From positions 1 through 13,228 of the forward strand of contig JAULYI010000196.1 of the NCBI GenBank assembly GCA_032117915.1: a stretch of 13,228 bases of DNA, read 5' to 3'. Origin of the DNA: ZLKRG46 sp032117915. GTDB lineage: Bacteria; Bacteroidota; Ignavibacteria; Kapaibacteriales; Kapaibacteriaceae. The notes under the pieces are model-generated. The model had not been told where the DNA came from and did no database searches. It was given only the letters and a program-made list of their open reading frames with translations. This document shows, piece by piece, positions 1 through 5,678 of this stretch. How positions within the stretch are numbered: position 1 is the first letter of the stretch; the number at the start of each line of letters is the position of its first letter. The translations under genes were made by a program, and so were the position numbers.

Positions 1-751
1 AGAGTGCGGAGAGGTAACCAAACAGACCCACGGTATGCATATCGCCCGTGGCCAGCCACGCCGGCGTCATCATACCCGCAACAGCTGCCATGATGCCAAT
101 GAAGTGTGCATCATGGCGCAAAGCAACTGCTACGCTCAACGCTGTCACAACGCACATTGCCGCGAAGGCAACAGGTTGCGAGACAAGGTCATAGAATCCG
201 TAGGAAGCGTAGACACTCAGATACAGGATAGGAACACCGGCACCGGCAAGACCTTGGGCGAAGAGCTGCATTCCTTTGCGACGCCACCTCTCACCGGCAA
301 GTACCAGAGCAGATCCTGCAACAAGGCCGATCGCTACCCGCACCCATTCCGCGATCCATCCGTTATCAACGGCATACTTCAGGAAGAACAGTGTACCTAG
401 CACTAGGGCAACGGCGCCGATGCGGTTAAGCCACGTTCCGCCAACAAGCATCTCGACCTCCTGTCCCGTGCGCGAATGTGGTGCTGGTGGGGGCAGTGGA
501 GGCACCTGTGGGTAAGATGGTTGCGCTTGCGTTCCGGCGACAGGATCGGAGAGCGTTGATCGTTGTGCGTCAACCGTCTCGTGCTGTGCTTCCTCGGTCG
601 TACTGCGCTGGTCATGCTGTAGGCCCAGCAGCGTGTATTCGATATACTGCACCCGGGTTCGCAGATCACGAAGCCGACCCTGTAGGACTAAGATCATGAT
701 CCATGAGCCGATCATGAGCATCACGTACATCAACGTCATTACTCCGAACAT
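1..751 (-). CDS. DUF2339 family membrane protein, C-terminus cut by window edge
   Basis: An open frame runs from ATG at 751 to the left edge without a stop, giving the first 250 residues. Residues 1-24 form a hydrophobic membrane anchor. Residues 25-100 are a polar, proline-rich linker (PPLPPPAP near 84-91). From about 103 the DUF2339 signature appears: GGTWLNRIGAVALVLGT, then FFLKYAVDNGWI, RVAIGLVAG, a basic GERWRRKG turn and FAQGLAGAGVPILYLSVYA. At least four further hydrophobic segments are visible. The family comprises large polytopic inner-membrane proteins of unknown function, often over 500 residues, so more than half is probably missing here. An AGGGG stretch lies about 8 bases before the ATG. 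The gene follows pdxA by 44 bp on the same strand and is probably the fourth gene of the purC operon. Several in-frame Met codons near the N-terminus (residues 5, 8, 11, 13) make the exact start uncertain. Confidence 0.86.
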   Translation of the reverse strand, partial: MFGVMTLMYVMLMIGSWIMILVLQGRLRDLRTRVQYIEYTLLGLQHDQRSTTEEAQHETVDAQRSTLSDPVAGTQAQPSYPQVPPLPPPAPHSRTGQEVEMLVGGTWLNRIGAVALVLGTLFFLKYAVDNGWIAEWVRVAIGLVAGSALVLAGERWRRKGMQLFAQGLAGAGVPILYLSVYASYGFYDLVSQPVAFAAMCVVTALSVAVALRHDAHFIGIMAAVAGMMTPAWLATGDMHTVGLFGYLSAL

Positions 752-795
752 AGCGTTACCCCTACGTTGTGATGTGATCGCAACACGTTGGACAG

Positions 796-1770
796 TCAGC
801 GGTTGGCACGCCTATCAGCAATGGTCACGGCCATCTCCAGTGCCTCGCGTGTGCTGGCAGCATCCACATCGTCCGCCAGTGCACGGTCATAGGCCGTACC
901 GTGATCCGGCGACGTGCGGACGACGCGTAAGCCGGCCGTAACGTTTACCCCTGCCCCCTTCGCTAGCAGCTTGAGGGGGATAAGACCCTGATCGTGGTAC
1001 ATGGCCAGGATACCGTCGAACGATCTGTAGGTTCCAAAGGCAAAGAAGCCATCGGCGGGGAAGGGGCCATGGGCGTCGATGCGTTGCGTCCGAGCGGCCA
1101 TGATCGCCGGAGCAACAATACGACCATCGTCGTCTCCGATCGTTCCGTAGTCTCCCGCATGCGGATCGATGGCAAGGACGGCGATGCGTGGCTGTGCGAT
1201 ACCTACATCGCTTTGAACATGATCATGCAGTTGTCGGATACGATCAAGAATGCCGCTGATGCTGAGCGCATCGGCAACGCGGCGTATCGGGATATGGACG
1301 GTGGCAAGGGCAACGCGCACATCGTGCGTGCACAGCACCATAAGCGGCACACCGCCAACACAGGCAGCTACCATCTCCGTCTGTCCGGGAAAGGTCCATC
1401 CGACCTGCTGCAGCGCATGCTTGTTGATCGGCAGGGTGACCATGGCATCGGCTGTACCGTTGCCGACGCTGTCGATGGCGCGTTCAAGCGACGCTATGGC
1501 AAGTCTCGAGACATCGTCGTCCGCCATGCCCGGCGTTATCACTGCCGACGATGCAAGGGCATCGATCGTGACGGTATTGCTGCCGATCTGCCACGCATCC
1601 GCCGTAACGCTCCGTGGAAGGCCGTATGCTTCGATGCATTGTTCCAGCACGGATGGCGAGATGGCGAGTGTGATATCGGCATCAAGGGGTGCGTGTTGTA
1701 GGGCACCGACAAAACATCGAAGGCCGATGCCGTTGACGTCGCCGCACGAGATGATAAGGCGCCTGCGCAT
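796..1770 (-). CDS. pdxA: 4-hydroxythreonine-4-phosphate dehydrogenase (PdxA)
   Basis: PdxA oxidises 4-phosphohydroxy-L-threonine with NAD in the DXP-dependent pathway to pyridoxal phosphate (vitamin B6); it is a cytoplasmic metal-dependent dimer. At 324 residues it is close to the E. coli length (329). The N-terminus CGDVNGIG is a GD(P/I)xGIG-type motif. The three metal histidines align with correct spacing: H159 (ATVHIPI), H204 (IDPHAGDYG) and H259 (MYHDQG). The substrate-contact residues K267, N276 and R285 (GLRVVRTSPDHGTAYD) are also present. One oddity is Q130 in FPGQTE, where the usual motif is GHTE and the histidine touches the substrate phosphate. The ATG at 1770 overlaps the rodA stop as TGATG, implying translational coupling; a GTG at 1773 would also be possible. 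The family is certain; the effect of Q130 on activity is unknown. Confidence 0.94.
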   Translation of the reverse strand: MRRRLIISCGDVNGIGLRCFVGALQHAPLDADITLAISPSVLEQCIEAYGLPRSVTADAWQIGSNTVTIDALASSAVITPGMADDDVSRLAIASLERAIDSVGNGTADAMVTLPINKHALQQVGWTFPGQTEMVAACVGGVPLMVLCTHDVRVALATVHIPIRRVADALSISGILDRIRQLHDHVQSDVGIAQPRIAVLAIDPHAGDYGTIGDDDGRIVAPAIMAARTQRIDAHGPFPADGFFAFGTYRSFDGILAMYHDQGLIPLKLLAKGAGVNVTAGLRVVRTSPDHGTAYDRALADDVDAASTREALEMAVTIADRRANR

Positions 1771-3077
1771 CACACGCGGCCGGCTCGCCGACGTCTGGTC
1801 TTAAAGAAGTTTAGCAGCAGTCCGATCACGGCAAGATTCACGATCAGCGCCGTGCCGCCGGCGCTAAGGAAGGGCAGAGGAATGCCCATGACGGGAAACA
1901 GGCCAATGGCCATGCCGATGTTCACAAGCGTATGGAAGAACAGGATAGAGCCGAAGCCGAAGGCAATGACGCTGGCAAATCGCGTCCGAACCGTGCTAGC
2001 GATCTGCATGGCCCGATGCATGATAACGGCCAGCAGGCCGATCACGGTAAGGCCACCAACAAAGCCAAACTCCTCTGTCGGTACGCAGAAAATAAAGTCT
2101 GTCCACTGCTCCGGAATGTATCGCAGCTGCGTCTGCGTGCCCTGCCGAAATCCTTTGCCGGTGATGCCTCCGGATCCAACGGCGAGCATGGACTGTAACA
2201 CGTGATATCCCTGGCCGCGGGGGTTGCGCTCAGGCTCGAACAACGTGATCAGACGATTCTGCTTGTAGGGTTCAAGGCGCTCGAAGACCGGTCGAACCGT
2301 CAACCCCCCAGCAACCAGAATAAGGATGGCGGCCGTAGTGAGGATGACATTCCGACGGAACAGGAAGGCACCGATGGCCACCAGACCAACGATGATGATA
2401 AACCACCACATGTTGTCGAACAGTACGCCGTAGAGGGCCGCAGCAGCCACGAAGGGGGCTGTGCCAACCAGATACAGGAAGAACAGGTCTCCGCCGATCC
2501 ACAGCAGCAGCCCGAGAGCCATGGCCATGAAGACGGCGGCAGAGCCGGTGTCCGGCTGCAGCATGATCAGACCGATCGGGAGTCCGATGATGCCCAGCAT
2601 GACCAGCCGATCCCGCAAGGAGCGCACGTCCGTGCTCTTTTCGCTAATGAATCGGGCCAGTGCGAGCAATGTGGTGATCTTGGCCATCTCTGATGGCTGG
2701 AACGTGAAGCCGCCGATGCGGATCCAGCATTGCTGGCCATTGACGACGTGGCCGATGCCGGGAACCAGCACGGCGATAAGCAGCAGGATGCCGATGGCAT
2801 ACATGGGATAGGAGAGATCCCGCACCCATCGTTCCGGCACAAAGAACAAGCCTACGGCAGCGGCGATACCGACGGAGGCGTAGATGATCTGCTTGATGAA
2901 CGTATCGCTGACACGGACCGCCGACGAATCCATGAAGCCCGGATAGGTAGCGCTGTAGATAGAGACAAGGCCGATTCCAAGCACACCGATAACGGCCATG
3001 ACCAGACCCCAGTCGAGGAGGTCATTCACGCGCCGCTGCAGGGCTACATCATTATCGTCAAACGAAAAGGTGCTCAT
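1770..3077 (-). CDS. rodA: Rod shape-determining protein RodA (SEDS peptidoglycan glycosyltransferase)
   Basis: RodA polymerises lipid II into glycan strands for side-wall elongation, working with a class B PBP (PBP2) in the inner membrane. The 435-residue protein has about ten hydrophobic segments after a roughly 20-residue cytoplasmic tail. SEDS landmarks are WIRIGGFTFQPSEMAK (118-133), QPDTGSA (174-180), GYHVLQSMLAVGSGGITGKG (290-309) and PEQWTDFIF (322-330). D327 in the last motif matches the essential Asp262 of E. coli RodA. The C-terminal NIGMAIGLFPVMGIPLPF block (386-403) is also typical. C117 occupies the position of the usual Arg before Trp (E. coli RW). Length and motifs favour RodA over FtsW. 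The gene follows purC by 33 bp and overlaps pdxA by one base. No PBP2 or mreBCD genes are adjacent, unlike many Bacteroidota rod clusters. A weak AGGA lies upstream of the ATG. Confidence 0.95.
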   Translation of the reverse strand: MSTFSFDDNDVALQRRVNDLLDWGLVMAVIGVLGIGLVSIYSATYPGFMDSSAVRVSDTFIKQIIYASVGIAAAVGLFFVPERWVRDLSYPMYAIGILLLIAVLVPGIGHVVNGQQCWIRIGGFTFQPSEMAKITTLLALARFISEKSTDVRSLRDRLVMLGIIGLPIGLIMLQPDTGSAAVFMAMALGLLLWIGGDLFFLYLVGTAPFVAAAALYGVLFDNMWWFIIIVGLVAIGAFLFRRNVILTTAAILILVAGGLTVRPVFERLEPYKQNRLITLFEPERNPRGQGYHVLQSMLAVGSGGITGKGFRQGTQTQLRYIPEQWTDFIFCVPTEEFGFVGGLTVIGLLAVIMHRAMQIASTVRTRFASVIAFGFGSILFFHTLVNIGMAIGLFPVMGIPLPFLSAGGTALIVNLAVIGLLLNFFKTRRRRAGRV

Positions 3078-3110
3078 GAGTGGGGTGTTCCTGCGTTCGG
3101 GGCTACAGCA

Positions 3111-4001
3111 TTACCAGGCATCAGCGCCGGTGATGCGCATGTATGCTTCAATGTACTTCGATCGGGTTCCGTCGATCACGTCTGCCGGCAGGGCAGGCGG
3201 CGGCGGTTGCTTGTTCCAGCCACAGGTCTCCAGCCAGTCGCGCAGCATCTGCTTGTCGAAGTTCTGCTGCGGCATGCCCGGCGCGTACTCTGCAGCCAGC
3301 CAGTATCGTGATGAGTCGGGCGTGAGCGCCTCGTCGATCAGGATGATAGAGCCATCATCGAGCTGACCGAATTCAAACTTGGTATCGGCAAGGATCAGTC
3401 CTTTCGCTGCGACGTCCCGACGTCCCGCCTCGTACAAGGCAAGGCTCAGATCGCGCACGCGCGTTGCCACGTCCACGCCAACAATGTCCACGGCACGCTC
3501 AAACGAGATGTTCTCGTCATGACCCTCTTCGGCCTTGGTAGCCGGCGTGAAGATCGGTGCCTCGAGCTGCGACGATTCAACGTAGCCGTCGGACAGGGAG
3601 ATGCCGCAGACTGTGCGTGAGGCCTGATACTCTTTCCATCCGGAGCCGGCAAGGTATCCGCGCACAACGCATTCAATGGGCAGTGGCCGTGTCTTGCGTA
3701 CGATCATTGTTCGGCCGCGCAACATCGCGCGTTCATCATCGCTCAATCCATCAACAGTGTCGATGTCCGTCGATAGCAGATGATTCGGCACAACATGCTG
3801 CAGCGTTGCAAACCAGAATGTCGAGATGGCTGTGAGCAGCGCTCCTTTGTCGGGGATCGGCTCATTCATCACAACGTCAAACGCAGAGATGCGATCCGTC
3901 GCGACCATCATCAGACGGTCACCGAGGTCATAGACGTCACGCACCTTGCCTCGACGAAACAGAGGGTAGGCCGCGATCGATGTGGTATGGACTGGAGGCA
4001 T
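3111..4001 (-). CDS. purC: Phosphoribosylaminoimidazole-succinocarboxamide synthase (SAICAR synthetase)
   Basis: PurC joins CAIR and L-aspartate with ATP to give SAICAR in de novo purine synthesis; it is cytoplasmic. The 296-residue length fits the longer PurC/Ade1-like form. Motifs in order are GKVRDVYD (18-25), the nucleotide-binding loop; DRISAFDVV (36-44); IECVVRGYLAGSGWKEY (109-125); FTPATKAEEGHDENI (151-165); LADTKFEFG (204-212); and LIDEALTPDSSRYW (221-234). The frame can be extended to a TTG at 4025, but that codon falls inside a promoter -7 box (TAACTTTG, complement of 4023-4030). ATG at 4001 is therefore preferred, leaving a leader of about 15 bases. No good Shine-Dalgarno is seen. 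It is the first gene of the run purC-rodA-pdxA-DUF2339. Confidence 0.95.
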   Translation of the reverse strand: MPPVHTTSIAAYPLFRRGKVRDVYDLGDRLMMVATDRISAFDVVMNEPIPDKGALLTAISTFWFATLQHVVPNHLLSTDIDTVDGLSDDERAMLRGRTMIVRKTRPLPIECVVRGYLAGSGWKEYQASRTVCGISLSDGYVESSQLEAPIFTPATKAEEGHDENISFERAVDIVGVDVATRVRDLSLALYEAGRRDVAAKGLILADTKFEFGQLDDGSIILIDEALTPDSSRYWLAAEYAPGMPQQNFDKQMLRDWLETCGWNKQPPPPALPADVIDGTRSKYIEAYMRITGADAW

Positions 4002-4004
4002 GGC

Positions 4005-4023
4005 GTGCTCGAACAGTGAGCAC
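4005..4023. promoter_or_regulatory. Perfect dyad across predicted purC transcription start
   Basis: GTGCTC (4005-4010) and GAGCAC (4018-4023) form a perfect 6 bp inverted repeat with a 7-base spacer. It touches the -7 box and spans the predicted start of transcription. This placement suits a repressor operator. It does not resemble the E. coli PurR box. It could also be chance. Confidence 0.3.
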
Positions 4024-4030
4024 AAAGTTA
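4023..4030 (-). promoter_or_regulatory. Candidate Bacteroidota -7 promoter box for purC operon
   Basis: The minus strand reads TAACTTTG, an exact match to the Bacteroidota sigma-70 -7 element TAnnTTTG. It lies 21 bases before the purC ATG, so transcription would begin near 4016-4018. I see no convincing -33 TTTG at the usual distance, which is common in this group. The match is short, so confidence is moderate. Confidence 0.5.
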
Positions 4031-4046
4031 GGAAGCCGAACCCACG

Positions 4047-5606
4047 CTAGCGTTGTCCCATTCCCACAAGAATGGGGAAGGGGGCACCGTTCACGCGCCG
4101 CCCGGCATAGATGCCCGGCGGCAGATCGATCGTTATAGTACCGGCAAAGCGTCCGTCAAGGGTCCAGATGCCCTCAAGCCGGTCAGTTGGATGCTCAACG
4201 CCGACGTCGGGTAGAACCGATGCCGTGGGGTCTGTGGCAACCATCACGAAGCAACCCGTCGTGCCCATCCGTCCGATCGGCGTGGGTATCACGTTCAGGA
4301 CGTCCTGTGCTACGCCGGCTACGAGCATGGCGTTGGAACGAGTGCTGACGGACGTGACCTGTGCCCAGGTCGTGGCCTTGAGGGCGAGGGCGCTGCGCAG
4401 GCGTCCATCGGGTAGCAGGACGGCAATCCAGCCGTCTTGGAGCGTGCTGGACGACGAAATGATATCCGGCCGCCGGCTCATACTGTCGAAAAGGATGCTT
4501 CGCTCGAAGCGGCCACCCAGGACCAGCGATCCGTCGGCCGTCGTGGCCGTGGCCACGACGTTACTCTGGAGTCCGCCGGGAACGTAGGACAAACGCGTGT
4601 TTCCCAGCAGGATGCGCAGTGCAGGTTCGGTACCGGGCTGACAGAATCGCGGCTCGATGACGGTGGATACAAGAAGTGGCCCCACCGCGGCGGCCGTCAC
4701 AGAGTCGCCCCTGCATAGGTCCAGCCGACGCCAGTCGGTAGCCACACCCGTAGCACGGTCAAGCGTCATCACGTAGGGATACGTCTCGTAGTTGGTGTTC
4801 ACGTCACGCGTAAGCGTACCGCTGATGCCTACCGTACCGGCGGCTCCAACAATGGTGACGACGGTGTTGTCGTGTACCACGCAGAACGAACCGCCCGCGG
4901 CGTAGCCGCGGGGTACGTCGGGGTCGTCGTCACTCGACACGGTCGACGTAAGCCATTCGACCGTGCCCTGCGGGGTGATCCGTGTAATGAAGGCCGACGT
5001 CGCGGCAGCATCGCTGCGCGTGAATGTGCCCATGCGTGTGCTGCCGACATACGTGCCGGTGATATGCAGACCGCCATCGGGATCGGCTGTGACGGCAGAC
5101 GGAAGGTCGGCATCTGCTCCGCCATCAAGGCGTGACCATCGTGGACGCCCGTCGGGCTGCCAGCACATCGTTACCACGTCGTAGCCGCCACGTCCGGAGA
5201 ACGTGATGCCACCTGCTCTGCACACCGTTGGCGTGAGCACCCCGCCGCAGGCCGCTATCGTGGCCGCACCATCGCCATTACCAAGCGTTGTCAGGGCGAC
5301 GATGGAGTCATGTCCCGGTCCGCCAACATGGTCATACCCAACAAGGTCCCATCGACGATCGACCACCACGATGGCTACGTCCGTACGACCCCGTGAGCGC
5401 AGCGTGACACCGCCGGGCAGTACCAGCGAGTCGCGGAACGTGATACCCATGTAGCGCACATCCTGCGTTGGCCCGAAGGATGTGAGCACACGCGACGTTG
5501 CATCAATGCCCCCTTCCAGCCAGTATCCATCAACGACCTGTACCTGTGCGACGGATGCAGCAAGGCAGAGAGGGATGATCAGCGTGGTGAGGAAGAAGCG
5601 ACACAT
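4047..5606 (-). CDS. Secreted beta-propeller-like (SBBP-type repeat) protein, possible T9SS cargo
   Basis: I do not recognise a named gene. The 519-residue product starts with a signal peptide (MCRFFLTTLIIPLCLAASVAQ, residues 1-21 with cleavage after about 21). The body shows loosely repeated strands of the SBBP kind found in Bacteroidota surface proteins: a 'D-hydrophobic run, D/PDG, W' pattern followed by 'GG..D......AvTaDpDGglhitGtyvGs'. The clearest blade is at about residues 145-200 (YDVVTMCWQPDGRPRWSRLD, then ADPDGGLHITGTYVG). Others begin near RTDVAIVVVD, SAFITRITPQG and DGWIAVLLPDG. The C-terminus (IWTLDGRFAGTITIDLPPGIYAGRRVNG) resembles the second half of a T9SS type A sorting domain but lacks a clear PNP-type opening. 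An alternative ATG at 5624 adds six residues and still leaves a signal peptide. The gene diverges from the T9SS cargo gene across about 72 bp. The likely location is the cell surface or outside the cell; the role is unknown. Confidence 0.8.
   Translation of the reverse strand: MCRFFLTTLIIPLCLAASVAQVQVVDGYWLEGGIDATSRVLTSFGPTQDVRYMGITFRDSLVLPGGVTLRSRGRTDVAIVVVDRRWDLVGYDHVGGPGHDSIVALTTLGNGDGAATIAACGGVLTPTVCRAGGITFSGRGGYDVVTMCWQPDGRPRWSRLDGGADADLPSAVTADPDGGLHITGTYVGSTRMGTFTRSDAAATSAFITRITPQGTVEWLTSTVSSDDDPDVPRGYAAGGSFCVVHDNTVVTIVGAAGTVGISGTLTRDVNTNYETYPYVMTLDRATGVATDWRRLDLCRGDSVTAAAVGPLLVSTVIEPRFCQPGTEPALRILLGNTRLSYVPGGLQSNVVATATTADGSLVLGGRFERSILFDSMSRRPDIISSSSTLQDGWIAVLLPDGRLRSALALKATTWAQVTSVSTRSNAMLVAGVAQDVLNVIPTPIGRMGTTGCFVMVATDPTASVLPDVGVEHPTDRLEGIWTLDGRFAGTITIDLPPGIYAGRRVNGAPFPILVGMGQR
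4057..4076 (-). terminator. Hairpin at 3' end of secreted propeller gene
   Basis: CCCATTC (4057-4063) and GAATGGG (4070-4076) form a perfect 7 bp stem with a 6-base loop. The hairpin lies in the last ten codons of the minus-strand secreted-protein gene, just before its stop and about 27 bases before the purC promoter box. There is no T-run after it, so it is only a weak terminator candidate. It may limit read-through into purC. Confidence 0.25.
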
Positions 5607-5610
5607 GGAA

Positions 5611-5618
5611 CGAACATA
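5611..5618 (-). promoter_or_regulatory. Weak -7-like box before secreted propeller gene
   Basis: The minus strand reads TATGTTCG, one mismatch from TAnnTTTG. It sits only 4 bases before ATG 5606, which would give a nearly leaderless transcript. This is weak and is listed because the opposite strand has an exact box 14 bases away. Confidence 0.18.
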
Positions 5619-5631
5619 CGGCATGCCCCCG

Positions 5632-5639
5632 TAGATTTG
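5632..5639 (+). promoter_or_regulatory. Candidate Bacteroidota -7 promoter box for T9SS cargo/OmpA operon
   Basis: TAGATTTG matches TAnnTTTG exactly. Transcription would start near 5644-5646, leaving a leader of about 34 bases that contains the GGAG site at 5667. The palindrome GAACGTTC (5639-5646) overlaps the end of the box and the predicted start. Upstream, TACGG (5617-5621) and CCGTA (5629-5633) form another inverted repeat between the two divergent genes. No clear -33 TTTG is seen. Confidence 0.48.
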
Positions 5640-5666
5640 AACGTTCGAATACCATCACCGCAGACC

Positions 5667-5670
5667 GGAG
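5667..5670 (+). promoter_or_regulatory. Shine-Dalgarno site that decides the TTG start at 5679
   Basis: GGAG lies 8 bases before TTG 5679. Starting there gives the signal peptide MKHLLLVAMLMNACLCAVAQ. The longer frame start at 5637 lies inside the -7 box and has no ribosome site. Confidence 0.5.
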
Positions 5671-5678
5671 TCCGCCTG

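Noticed and set aside
35..400. 121-codon plus-strand frame at the left edge
   Set aside because: It is the antisense shadow of the DUF2339 gene and has no recognisable domain.
994..1701. 235-codon plus-strand open frame inside pdxA
   Set aside because: It is antisense to a well-supported PdxA, has no recognisable motifs, and long antisense frames are expected at this GC content.
2202..2693. 163-codon plus-strand frame across rodA
   Set aside because: It encodes a low-complexity Q/D/E-rich sequence that is the mirror of hydrophobic RodA codons.
4002..4025. TTG start at 4025 for purC
   Set aside because: It lies within the TAACTTTG promoter box and has no ribosome site; ATG 4001 is better placed.
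5637..5678. TTG start at 5637 for the T9SS protein
   Set aside because: It overlaps the -7 box and puts 14 polar residues before the signal peptide.
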